Below are positions 31,659-40,722 of a DNA stretch of 46,163 bases, in pieces; the stretch's first letter is position 1, and each line of letters opens with the position of its first letter. Where the stretch lies: contig JAKSNU010000006.1 of assembly GCA_024399535.1 (NCBI GenBank), forward strand, positions 1 through 46,163, read 5' to 3'. The DNA comes from Paludibacteraceae bacterium (lineage in GTDB: Bacteria > Bacteroidota > Bacteroidia > Bacteroidales > Paludibacteraceae). The position numbers and the translations under genes are program-made. Below the pieces are notes generated by a model. It saw nothing but the letters and a program-made list of their open reading frames with translations, ran no database searches and had not been told where the DNA came from.

Positions 31659-33950
31659 ATGAAAAAAATACTATTATCGTTTATTGCCTTGATTGCATTA
31701 ATGCTTACAGCTGATGCTCAAGTGGTTTTTGTCGATACTTTCCAGCCGATTAAAAAGAGTGGTTCGGGTCATTATCGACCTGTGACATCGAAAGAAGGCA
31801 ACCAACTTAGATTGTCGTGCTACAAGATGGGCTCTGGGTTCTCGCTCGATGCTCCAGGCGGAGGACTAATTGGTTCAACCGAACCAAACGAGGTTGAATT
31901 CGACATAAAAGGAGAATACGTTGCTATGACTTTCGTACTTGCTCCTTTCATACCAAATTCAGCAGGAGATGGTCATTACAGCATAGTCACAATAACTGGT
32001 GACGGCAAGCGCCTATTAGACGATGTTGTGTTCGACCATGATGCCTTGCGTATGATAAAATTGGACGTAACAGACGTAAACATATTGAAAATAAGTGTAC
32101 TGCAAGGCAGCCAAAACGTAGGATTCGGCAATGTGAAACTATGGAAAGCAGGTCAGAAAATACTACAGACAGGCAATCCTCTCAATAGTCTGCCAAAAGG
32201 GGCTGTCAGATTAGTAAATGACCTGAGACCTCATTTCATACGTCATACTGGTTGGGTTAACACCCTCGACACATCGTTCTTGAATGGTCCACGCGAAGTC
32301 CCAAGCATACGCATTAACCGTAAAGAGTTCAACAGCGGACTGCAATTCACAGCAAACGAAGGTTTTATGGAAGATATGATGGGCTATAGCTATTTCTGGA
32401 CGAACAAGCGATACGACAAGATTTCGTTCATAGTGGGACCTCGCGACAACCAAAGTTCAAATGCCAGTGCATGGTTGATAGTCAAGGCTGACAAAAAGGT
32501 CGTATATGAAGGAGTGGTAACCCAGAAAGACCTTGCACAGCAAATCGTTGTAGATATTGCAGGAGCAGAACTTGTTTCATTCCATAGTCAGCGTAGATCG
32601 AGCGACTTTTTAGGTTCCATAACATTTGGAGTCGTTGATATTATTGCCTATCCCCCTGGATATACCGACATTCCCACCCCTGGAATTCTCAACGTGAACA
32701 AAGACAAGATAAGCAAATTGCCAGACATCTGCCCTCTCCTTTCGAACATACGGCCATTCTCGGTTCGTGGCGTGAGCAAAGAGGCAAATACTATGTTCTA
32801 TGGCGAATCGCGCTACATCACTTTCTCGATGGGTGGTACAAAATACAACGAAGGTCTGCTACTCACTACTGGCAATACATTGATGGGCGATATGATAGAT
32901 GCGTATGCCGCATTTGACCTTGGTGGCGAGTTCGACTGGATAAGTTTTGATGCCGGATGCTTAAGCAAAAACCACATACTGGATGATGACGCATTACGAA
33001 TTTATGCCGACGACCAACTGGTATTCGACAAGACTATTTACTGCACATGGCCAAACCAGCACTACGAAATACCTGTTAATAAATGCCGAACATTGCGTTT
33101 CGAGAAAATGGGTAACGGCAAAAAGAAACAAACCATCATCGGTGTTGGCGATATAATCCTATATCGTGGCAAACCTGTAGCAAACAACATCTTCGAACAT
33201 GACATACCGGAATGCCCTTACGAAATAGATCTAATCGACCTGTGCGGAAAACCTTATTTCCACTATGTAGGCAGATATGTGAGTTCGCTGACAAACTTCA
33301 GCATGGACGACTGTTTCCACGATGGCAGCACCATCACAAAGTATTTCCAAATGAAAGATGGCAGGCAAATCAACAAAGGCATAATGCTTGAGACTAACAT
33401 TCCATTAGGTCTTGAAAATGTGACAGTTACTGGTGCATTATTTACGTTCCTGACTGGCGCAGGCGCAAATCTGAGTAGTTCGGATGTTGCGGCAGAGACA
33501 GGAACTACCGGAGGTGCTACTGGCATACCTATGGGGGCTATAGGGTTACTCCTATTTGACAAAAACCAAAAGCAAGCATCAGTTGCAGCATTCAATCCAT
33601 ACGGACAATACGAGAGTTGCACATTCACTGTTGCTTGCAAAAGTGAACACGTAGATGAGATGGCTACATCTTTTGGCGACAGAAGTGAAGAGGTGATGAA
33701 AAACCCTGTAAAACTGAATATTTTTGCCGACCGTGTGCTGGTTGGAGAAGTATGGCTGAATAATAAGATGGAGCCAACCACAGTCACAGTACCAATAAGA
33801 AAGTGCAAACAGCTGATGTTCTGGCTGGAATGTGGCGACACTCGCTCAGGACAATATGTGATTTACGATGCTAAGTTGAGCAAAGCACCGACAAATATTC
33901 CGATACCTGAGAAGTACTCGAAAACTCCTGAAGCAACAACAGGCAAATAA
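31659..33950 (+). CDS. Exported protein with four NPCBM-like domains
   Basis: The protein has 763 residues. A signal peptide (MKKILLSFIALIALMLTADA) is followed by four segments that look like NPCBM/lectin-type beta sandwiches, at about 20-165, 185-335, 350-505 and 520-745. Each repeats a pattern of a strand ending in LRPH/IRPF, a GLxL-type strand and a WISF/ISFIVG strand. The last is interrupted by a Gly/Thr-rich insert (about 605-640). Carbohydrate or peptidoglycan binding is plausible but inferred. There is no catalytic module. Confidence 0.65.
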   Translation: MKKILLSFIALIALMLTADAQVVFVDTFQPIKKSGSGHYRPVTSKEGNQLRLSCYKMGSGFSLDAPGGGLIGSTEPNEVEFDIKGEYVAMTFVLAPFIPNSAGDGHYSIVTITGDGKRLLDDVVFDHDALRMIKLDVTDVNILKISVLQGSQNVGFGNVKLWKAGQKILQTGNPLNSLPKGAVRLVNDLRPHFIRHTGWVNTLDTSFLNGPREVPSIRINRKEFNSGLQFTANEGFMEDMMGYSYFWTNKRYDKISFIVGPRDNQSSNASAWLIVKADKKVVYEGVVTQKDLAQQIVVDIAGAELVSFHSQRRSSDFLGSITFGVVDIIAYPPGYTDIPTPGILNVNKDKISKLPDICPLLSNIRPFSVRGVSKEANTMFYGESRYITFSMGGTKYNEGLLLTTGNTLMGDMIDAYAAFDLGGEFDWISFDAGCLSKNHILDDDALRIYADDQLVFDKTIYCTWPNQHYEIPVNKCRTLRFEKMGNGKKKQTIIGVGDIILYRGKPVANNIFEHDIPECPYEIDLIDLCGKPYFHYVGRYVSSLTNFSMDDCFHDGSTITKYFQMKDGRQINKGIMLETNIPLGLENVTVTGALFTFLTGAGANLSSSDVAAETGTTGGATGIPMGAIGLLLFDKNQKQASVAAFNPYGQYESCTFTVACKSEHVDEMATSFGDRSEEVMKNPVKLNIFADRVLVGEVWLNNKMEPTTVTVPIRKCKQLMFWLECGDTRSGQYVIYDAKLSKAPTNIPIPEKYSKTPEATTGK

Positions 33951-34408
33951 AACTTCTTGTATTTGATTAAAATCGAGAAAAAAACATCATAATAATAGTA
34001 GTAGAGGGGGATATTTAAGGAAAACACTATCGATACACTATCGATACACTACTTATAAATCCTTGATAACCCAGTGTGCCTCCGTCCCCGAAGCGGAGGA
34101 ATTGCAGAGACGGAACGGAGGCAGGGCGGACAAACTGCAGATTATGAGTATTGCAACATTAGTATTTCGTTCTGAAATCGCAGTGACATGCTACTTGGTT
34201 CTGAAAGACTTTACATAACTACTGTTTTTATGGTAAGCATCAAGTGAAGTTGGAGAAAATGCTTGCTTTGTATAATGATAAATAATAGTTAAATTTTTTG
34301 TATTGAAAAATTTGGCGGAATAGAATATTTGTTTTAACTTTGCAGGCTAAAGTAATAAGTTGGAAATTATAAATCAAAGTAATATGTATTAATAAAACCT
34401 CAAAAATT
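33951..34408. other. Intergenic region with short tandem repeat and hairpin
   Basis: No gene is supported in these 458 bases. ACACTATCGAT repeats 2.5 times at 34024-34051. GCCTCCGT (34078-34085) and ACGGAGGC (34115-34122) can pair around smaller CTCCG/CGGAG stems, a possible terminator or attenuator. The promoter of LPP20-like copy 2 is at 34311-34342. Confidence 0.55.
34311..34342 (+). promoter_or_regulatory. Promoter of LPP20-like gene copy 2
   Basis: TTTG (34311-34314), a 20-base spacer and TAACTTTG (34335-34342) fit the consensus. The surrounding 34305-34344 closely matches 22697-22736. Confidence 0.75.
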
Positions 34409-35096
34409 ATGAAAAAGATTTTTATGGTTGCTATGGCCTTAATCATAGCATGTTCTACTTGTTTTGCCGCTGGCGACAGCGACCAGAAAGAGATTAGGAA
34501 AGAGCGTAACGAAATCCGCAAGCTCGCCAAAAAGGAACTGGATGCAAGAGTGTCGAAGGTGGTGAAGAAAGAGGCAAAGAGACTGAAAAAGGAGGGTTGG
34601 CTCGTCAAACCAGGAGCACTGCCTTTGGAGAAACAGCTTGAGAGAGTATATCTCATGCAGTATGAGTATGACGAGAGCTTGTATCCAAAATACATCATGG
34701 GCGAGGCTTCGTCGGTAGGCGAGAACTATGATGCTGCCAAGACAGCAGCAACATCTCTTGCTATTACAAACCTTGCAGGTCAGATACAGACCGAGGTGAC
34801 TGCACTTGTCGAGAACACAGTAGGCAACGAGCAGTTGTCGGCAGAAGAGGCTGCTTCGATTACAAAATCTGTGATGTCGAGCAAGAACCTTATTTCGCAG
34901 AGCATCGGCAGGGTAATGACTGTCATGGAGTGCTACCGCATCAACTCAAAGAACAACAATGAGGTGCTCGTTCGCATTGCATATAATGGCGAGATGGCAA
35001 AAGAGGCTGCAAAGAAGGCAGTGCGTGCTTCGCTTGAGGAGAAAGGCGAAGAACTTCACGACCAGCTTGACAAAGTGCTCGGTTTTGACAAGTGAA
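34393..35096 (+). repeat. 704-bp direct repeat, copy 2
   Basis: This matches 21483-22186 over 704 bases with no difference seen. The sequence offset is 12910 bases. The downstream sequence differs: here a terminator follows. Confidence 0.9.
34409..35095 (+). CDS. LPP20-like exported protein, copy 2
   Basis: The 228-residue product is identical to that of the gene at 21499, with the same signal peptide and helical Ala-rich C-terminus. It has its own promoter (34311-34342) and is followed by a terminator (35107-35143). Two identical, separately controlled copies suggest a recent duplication or gene conversion. The function is unknown. Confidence 0.75.
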   Translation: MKKIFMVAMALIIACSTCFAAGDSDQKEIRKERNEIRKLAKKELDARVSKVVKKEAKRLKKEGWLVKPGALPLEKQLERVYLMQYEYDESLYPKYIMGEASSVGENYDAAKTAATSLAITNLAGQIQTEVTALVENTVGNEQLSAEEAASITKSVMSSKNLISQSIGRVMTVMECYRINSKNNNEVLVRIAYNGEMAKEAAKKAVRASLEEKGEELHDQLDKVLGFDK

Positions 35097-35106
35097 AATA
35101 ATTATT

Positions 35107-35147
35107 CCTTGCCCTTTCTTGTTCTGCTAAGTAAAGGGCAAGGTTTT
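35107..35147 (+). terminator. Intrinsic terminator after LPP20-like copy 2
   Basis: CCTTGCCCTTT (35107-35117) and AAAGGGCAAGG (35133-35143) form an 11-bp stem, followed by TTTT. Confidence 0.8.
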
Positions 35148-35257
35148 CTGTTTTTTGAATTTACAACTATATAGTTGATTTCGGGAGAAGTTTTTGATTG
35201 TTGAGTAATTTGAATAAATAGTCAAATAGAAAGATAATACCATTGCAAAAATTATTT

Positions 35258-36136
35258 ATGAAGAAGTTGTTTCTTGCCACCATCGGTTTGTGTCTCGCTA
35301 TGATGGTATATGGTGGTGATATAGTAAGAGTTTCCGCTACATACGAATATACGTCAAACAACCCCAACGAGACACCGGAACAGGCTGAAAGGACGGCTAT
35401 CCAAAAAGCACGTGAAAAAGCACTTGAGGAGAAATTCGGACTTGACGTGAGCAGCGTGAACAGCACCTACGTCCACAGCAAGGCTGAAGGAGACGATGCA
35501 TCTTCAGTTGCGGACGTGTTTGCCCTCGGCGGAACGTCAGTCAGAGGAGAATGGATAGAGACCATTGAGGAGAAGATTATTGAAAAATCGTATATAAAAG
35601 GGTTTTGGGTCGTTAAGGTCTATGTGGCAGGCAAGGCAAGAAACAACTCTAAGGAGAAGGTGGAGATAGAATACGCCCTTGTGAATAACGCTCACGACAA
35701 ATATAATCGTGACCAATATAATGATGGCGATGATATTTACCTGCGTTTTTCAACTCCAGTCAGTGGTAGCCTGTGCGTATATCTGATTGACGAGGAACAG
35801 AACGCATACTGCCTGTTGCCTTACCAGACGGCAACAACCGGATGCTATGATATACAAGCAAATAAAGAGTATTTGCTGTTCTCGGGGAGCGAGGACAGAA
35901 ATGCTGACGAATATACAGTCAACTGCCAGCGCAATGTTGAGCAGAATGCTATATACATAATCTTCACACCAAACAAACTGACCAAGGCAAATGACTCAAA
36001 ATCTGGCAATAACTGGAGAAATGAGCCTATGCCCCGCCAGTTGTCGTACGAGGCATTCCTCTCATGGTTGTCAAAAAACCAACGTAAGGACGAAGATTTG
36101 GTGGTGAAAACAGAAGTGATTACAATAAGAAAATGA
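35258..36136 (+). CDS. Exported DUF4384-type protein
   Basis: The protein has 292 residues. A signal peptide (MKKLFLATIGLCLAMMVYG) is followed by a FlgT/LPP20-like first domain (AERTAIQKAREKALEEKFG) and a DUF4384-like second domain at about 150-250 (DDIYLRFSTPVSGSLCVYL, then CLLPYQ). DUF4384 occurs widely next to caspase or serine/threonine kinase genes; here a caspase gene follows two genes on. The ATG at 35258 starts the signal peptide. Confidence 0.75.
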   Translation: MKKLFLATIGLCLAMMVYGGDIVRVSATYEYTSNNPNETPEQAERTAIQKAREKALEEKFGLDVSSVNSTYVHSKAEGDDASSVADVFALGGTSVRGEWIETIEEKIIEKSYIKGFWVVKVYVAGKARNNSKEKVEIEYALVNNAHDKYNRDQYNDGDDIYLRFSTPVSGSLCVYLIDEEQNAYCLLPYQTATTGCYDIQANKEYLLFSGSEDRNADEYTVNCQRNVEQNAIYIIFTPNKLTKANDSKSGNNWRNEPMPRQLSYEAFLSWLSKNQRKDEDLVVKTEVITIRK

Positions 36137-36169
36137 CAATAGTGTTGAAATATAAAAATATCTAATAAT

Positions 36170-38230
36170 ATGAAGTTAAATTTTCGTTACTTTTATCTCT
36201 CTTTGGCGATTTTGTTTCTTGCAGGATCTGTAATGGCCGAAGACCGTGTCAATCCCTTAGCCAACACTCCACAAGGCTGGGATAATACCAATTTTGCCAT
36301 CTGTTACTACAATGGCAACTCAGTCTATAACCTTCGCTCATATGAATTTTGTCATCCTGGCAAGATTTTCAGTCTTAAGGTTTCTCCGAACTATCTCTCA
36401 TTTGCTGTTATTTTCGCAAAAAAAGATCGGCGTACTGTCAGATTATACTCTTATACAGATGGTAAAGAGTTATATACTTTCAAGTTGAATTCAACTCCTA
36501 CTGCGATTGCGTATAGTGCAAATGCGAAGTATTTCATGATTGCAACAGATGATTACGATGTGCAGGTATATAATCTTTCAACCAAACAGCAGATACGCAA
36601 AATACGCACAACGACGGTAGCCAACAATATAGCATTGAGCAACAATGGATATTTCATTGCTGCTATTGATGGTGAGATGCTCTATATCTACAACACTGAG
36701 ACTGGCCGCGTGCGCAAGGTTCTTGAGATTGGCGCAAACATCAATTGGGTGGCTTTCTCGCCAGATAACAACAAGGTTGCTGTGCTGGTCGAGACTGGCA
36801 AACTATTTTTCTATGATACTAAGAATTTCAACTTGACCGAAACGTATGATGGTATGGGCGATGCCCGCTGTTGCTCATTCCATCCAGAGGGGAAATATAT
36901 CTCTGTTATAACCGAATCCGACAAGATAAAGGTTATCAACATGAAGAATCCTACAGACCGTGAGGAGGTTACTTCGTCTTATCCGGGAATCACACAGCTT
37001 GGCTATTGCTCGTTGGTGGATAAAAGCAAGCCTGTCATTTTGGCGTATAACAATATCAAGCAACTTGTGTTCCATGATTTGGACAATCTGGTTCCTGACT
37101 ATGAGCAGTTGGTAGCAGACGAAGTAGAAACTATGATGGACGATTGGATGAAGATGATGCCTGGCGAGTCGCTTGAGGATTACCAGTTGCGTGTCAACGA
37201 CGAGACAAGGACTGCCCAATATGCTAAGTTCGAGAATGAGATAGCTACTGAAATGGCAGGCGACAAGATTGGCAACGCAGATGTGTCATTTGGTAGCTAC
37301 AATCAAGATCAGAGTATGTTAGAGGTGAATTTCGACAATATGCCGAGTATCTATCTCGAAGTGCCACAGGAGGATGTGGCTGAATTCAGCAATCCCGAGA
37401 AACTTTCGTTTGACAAGTCGGTTTATGGCGTGGGCGAAAACGATCAGTTTGAATTGCTTTATACCGAGGTGACAAATACAGAGACTGGTAAGAAATATGT
37501 ATTCGACAATATGGCTAAGCAGTCTCTCGAATATTTGACTTCTGACGACAATTTCGTTCCACTTGATTTGATTCAGCAGTCATCAATGGAGGAGGTCACT
37601 CTGCAGGAAATTCGGCAGGAGGTAGTTGAAGAGGCTCAGGAAAAGAACCTCATTTCGGAGCATACTCATATTGGTGTAAAAACCAAAGTTGCAGCATCTA
37701 CCGATGCAGATGGAAATAAGGTGATGAATTATAACATTGACTTTAACTATGTTGTTGATTCTGCTTTCTCAGTACAAGAGGATTTCCATCCTGGCAAATA
37801 TATTTCCGAGGAGTCCGCATCTGCCGAGGCTATGCTGAAAATTGTAAAGAATGCGTTCGAGAAAGAGTTTCGGCAGTATATCCAAGCAGGAAAGAAGGTA
37901 CGCATCATAGTTACTGGTGCTGCGGACGCATTGCCAATTAGCCGTAAGATTACATATGGCGGTGAGTATGGCAATCACGAAGATGAGACAGTTACGAAAA
38001 ACGGTGAGTTATCTACCGTCACGCTGACCGGGCAATCAGGTATTACAACTAACGAACAGTTGGCATTTGCCCGTGCATTGGGTGTGCAAGACTACGTTAC
38101 AAAACATATTACAGAACTTCAGTCAATGCAGATTGAATACGATTATGTAATCAATGTGAGCAACGAGTATGGGGCTGAATTCCGCCGTATTGGTATAACA
38201 TTTATATTCCTTGATGCATTTAGTAAGTAA
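36170..38230 (+). CDS. Exported WD40-type beta-propeller with OmpA-like end
   Basis: The protein has 686 residues with a signal peptide (about 1-23, ending GSVMA). Residues about 55-310 are WD40-like blades (PNYLSFAVIF, SANAKYFMIATDDYDVQVYN, SPDNNKVAVLVETGKLFFYD, HPEGKYISVI). A module at about 315-480 (MMPGESLEDYQLRVNDETR) resembles one in the next gene. The C-terminal 110 residues look like a degenerate OmpA-type peptidoglycan-binding domain: VRIIVTGAADALPI, then NEQLAFARALGVQDYVTKHI. The protein would sit in the periplasm, attached to peptidoglycan. It ends one base before the caspase gene. Confidence 0.7.
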   Translation: MKLNFRYFYLSLAILFLAGSVMAEDRVNPLANTPQGWDNTNFAICYYNGNSVYNLRSYEFCHPGKIFSLKVSPNYLSFAVIFAKKDRRTVRLYSYTDGKELYTFKLNSTPTAIAYSANAKYFMIATDDYDVQVYNLSTKQQIRKIRTTTVANNIALSNNGYFIAAIDGEMLYIYNTETGRVRKVLEIGANINWVAFSPDNNKVAVLVETGKLFFYDTKNFNLTETYDGMGDARCCSFHPEGKYISVITESDKIKVINMKNPTDREEVTSSYPGITQLGYCSLVDKSKPVILAYNNIKQLVFHDLDNLVPDYEQLVADEVETMMDDWMKMMPGESLEDYQLRVNDETRTAQYAKFENEIATEMAGDKIGNADVSFGSYNQDQSMLEVNFDNMPSIYLEVPQEDVAEFSNPEKLSFDKSVYGVGENDQFELLYTEVTNTETGKKYVFDNMAKQSLEYLTSDDNFVPLDLIQQSSMEEVTLQEIRQEVVEEAQEKNLISEHTHIGVKTKVAASTDADGNKVMNYNIDFNYVVDSAFSVQEDFHPGKYISEESASAEAMLKIVKNAFEKEFRQYIQAGKKVRIIVTGAADALPISRKITYGGEYGNHEDETVTKNGELSTVTLTGQSGITTNEQLAFARALGVQDYVTKHITELQSMQIEYDYVINVSNEYGAEFRRIGITFIFLDAFSK

Positions 38231-38231
38231 T

Positions 38232-40709
38232 ATGAAACGATTGTTATTCACATTATGTGTATTCTTTCTGTCTTTCCCAATTGGAGCACAGACTAAGGAT
38301 GCTGCAACCGTTTATTCGGAGTTTCAGCAACTGAACACTATTCTGAAAACGACAGATGTTTATTCGGAAGAGCATCAGATGGCGGTTCAGAGGATGTTGC
38401 AACTCTATCCCATGCTGCAACATCATGCTGCAAGTTTCTCACAGAAGGGAAATTCAAACAATGCTGTCGTTTTTGCAAAGGCATATGTGGATATGGCGCT
38501 GATGCCAGAATTTCAAGATATGCACCTTGAGAAAAGCGAAAGCTATCCTACAATGGTCTATTTTGTAGCATCCAACTATTACAACCGCAAGGAGTATGCT
38601 CTTGCAGAACGTTATATGGAGCGCTACATTGAATGCGGAGAACAGAAAAACCGGAAAAACGTCTTTCTTTTTTTGGCTCAGACTCAAGCCAAGCTCGGTC
38701 AGATTGAGAAAGAATTGAATACGCTCAGTGCTGCACTGGTTGAATATCCTACTGACCAAAATATGCTGGCTTTGTCCATCAATACAAGAATGGAAAATGG
38801 TTGGTATGAGGATGCCTTGCAGTATGTTAACCTTGCACTTCAGGCTCGTCCCGGCGACAGCAAGCTTGCTTCACTGAAAGGGCAATGTCTCGAAGGAATG
38901 GGACAATACGAACAGGCTGCAAATATCTATGCAGTTTTAGCCGGACAGCAGAAGACGCTGAATATCTACAAGCATTACGCACTCAACTTGTTCAACTGTG
39001 CAGTATCGCTAAACACAATTGCACCAGAGCGTAGCACTGATTATTTCCAACGTGCTATTCCAATCCTCAAACAGGTTGTCGTAAGTGACCCTACATCAGT
39101 GCAGTATACCACTTCATTGGCATTGGCATATCTCTACACAGATCAATACGAAGAACTGAGTGCGATAAATGGTCGTCTTCGCGCTATGGGAGCAGCAGAA
39201 GTGAGTGGCGGACAGGTAGGCGCTGATATTGCGTTGATGTCTTCCGACCTCCAGCGTCCATCATCAGCGAGACCTGCTGTTGCTGCCAATACACTTCCTG
39301 TCTCTACCTCTGTCGCACCAGTGTCTCAGCCAAAGCAGGAGCAGAAACCTAAGTCAAAGACTGGCATAGATTTCACATTATACGCTCAGAACTATATCGA
39401 AAAGGAGATTAACCAATGGCAGCAGAAAGACCCGTTTGAGACGATTGACGAATACACGCAACGTGTCACTGAGGAAACCAGAAACGAGAAAGTCAATATA
39501 CTGATGAATGAAGCCAAGCAGGAGTATCTTGCCAAATATCAGAAACAGATTCGTCGTTCTGACTTCTCGCTGCAACCATACGATGCAGAAAATGGCGTGT
39601 TCCTCATAAATAGCAAATATGGAGATATAATCCTTCCTGTCGCAAGGGAAGACAACGAGGCACGTCAGTTTGCCAGCAACTGGATGTCTGTACGTATCGA
39701 GAATCCCGTACTGGATATTGCAGGTGATGAACTGATAATCCGTTCAATGGATTTCGTTGCGCCAAATGGCAAGGCATATCGCTATTCCGATCAAGATGAA
39801 GCCAAATATACTCAAGCCGATATCCAGCTTCAGTTCAATGATATTGACTATGCAGGACTTGGCAGTGCCTCGAATGGTGCAGGTCGTCAGAAGGTAAGCG
39901 TGCAGAAACAGAAAGTCACTGTCGGTGAATCAGACATTGACGTTGGCATACCTGAGACAAAGAATGTCCGCAGCAAGACATTTGCCTTCATCATCGGCAA
40001 TGAGAATTATCAGGCAGTGACGAGTGTGCCGTTTGCATTGAACGATGCCCGTTCGATGCAAAAATATTTCAATAAGACTCTCGGTATTCCTGATGACAAT
40101 ATCCGCCTTTATGAAGATGCCACTTTCGGCAAGATTCTCGGCTGTGTACGTGATATCAAGAGTATTGCAAATGCTTATAATGGCGACATTGACATAATTT
40201 TCTATTATGCTGGTCACGGTATTCCAGACGAGAAAAGCAAGTCTGCCTATCTGCTGCCTGTCGATGCAGATGGTACACAGACAGACGCATGCTACTCAAT
40301 AGGGCGTCTTTATACGGAACTCGGGCAGTTGGGTGCAAAATCAGTTCTTGTGATGATGGATGCCTGCTTCTCTGGTTCTCAGCGTGGCGATGGGATGATT
40401 GCATCGGCTCGTGGTGTAGCCCTGAAGGTTAAGCCGGACGAACCGCAGGGCAAGATGGTGACTCTTTCGGCTGCAACCGGCGAAGAGACTGCCTACCCAT
40501 ACGAGGAAAAGCAGCATGGCATGTTCTCTTACTTTGTCATGAAACATTTGCAGGAAACAAAAGGCAAAACAACCCTTGGTGCGTTGGCTGACTATGTCAT
40601 GACGCAGGTGCGTCAGCAGTCCGTTGTGATAAACCACAAAAGCCAGACACCTACCGTCAGTGCTTCGTCCGAGGCAAGCGAATGGCGTAGATGGAATATG
40701 AATAAATAG
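38232..40709 (+). CDS. Exported TPR-caspase protease
   Basis: The protein has 825 residues. A signal peptide (MKRLLFTLCVFFLSFPIGAQ) is followed by TPR-like repeats (about 90-330), a low-complexity linker rich in Pro/Ala/Gln (about 345-372), and the module shared with the WD40 gene (about 379-539, DPFETIDEYTQRVTEETR). The caspase domain follows at about 580-825 with FAFIIGNENYQ, catalytic His662 in YYAGHGIP and Cys712 in MMDACFSGS. It is translationally coupled to the WD40 gene (one-base gap) and lies 13 bases before the next gene. The ATG at 38232 starts the signal peptide. Confidence 0.88.
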   Translation: MKRLLFTLCVFFLSFPIGAQTKDAATVYSEFQQLNTILKTTDVYSEEHQMAVQRMLQLYPMLQHHAASFSQKGNSNNAVVFAKAYVDMALMPEFQDMHLEKSESYPTMVYFVASNYYNRKEYALAERYMERYIECGEQKNRKNVFLFLAQTQAKLGQIEKELNTLSAALVEYPTDQNMLALSINTRMENGWYEDALQYVNLALQARPGDSKLASLKGQCLEGMGQYEQAANIYAVLAGQQKTLNIYKHYALNLFNCAVSLNTIAPERSTDYFQRAIPILKQVVVSDPTSVQYTTSLALAYLYTDQYEELSAINGRLRAMGAAEVSGGQVGADIALMSSDLQRPSSARPAVAANTLPVSTSVAPVSQPKQEQKPKSKTGIDFTLYAQNYIEKEINQWQQKDPFETIDEYTQRVTEETRNEKVNILMNEAKQEYLAKYQKQIRRSDFSLQPYDAENGVFLINSKYGDIILPVAREDNEARQFASNWMSVRIENPVLDIAGDELIIRSMDFVAPNGKAYRYSDQDEAKYTQADIQLQFNDIDYAGLGSASNGAGRQKVSVQKQKVTVGESDIDVGIPETKNVRSKTFAFIIGNENYQAVTSVPFALNDARSMQKYFNKTLGIPDDNIRLYEDATFGKILGCVRDIKSIANAYNGDIDIIFYYAGHGIPDEKSKSAYLLPVDADGTQTDACYSIGRLYTELGQLGAKSVLVMMDACFSGSQRGDGMIASARGVALKVKPDEPQGKMVTLSAATGEETAYPYEEKQHGMFSYFVMKHLQETKGKTTLGALADYVMTQVRQQSVVINHKSQTPTVSASSEASEWRRWNMNK

Positions 40710-40722
40710 ACATTATAAATAT

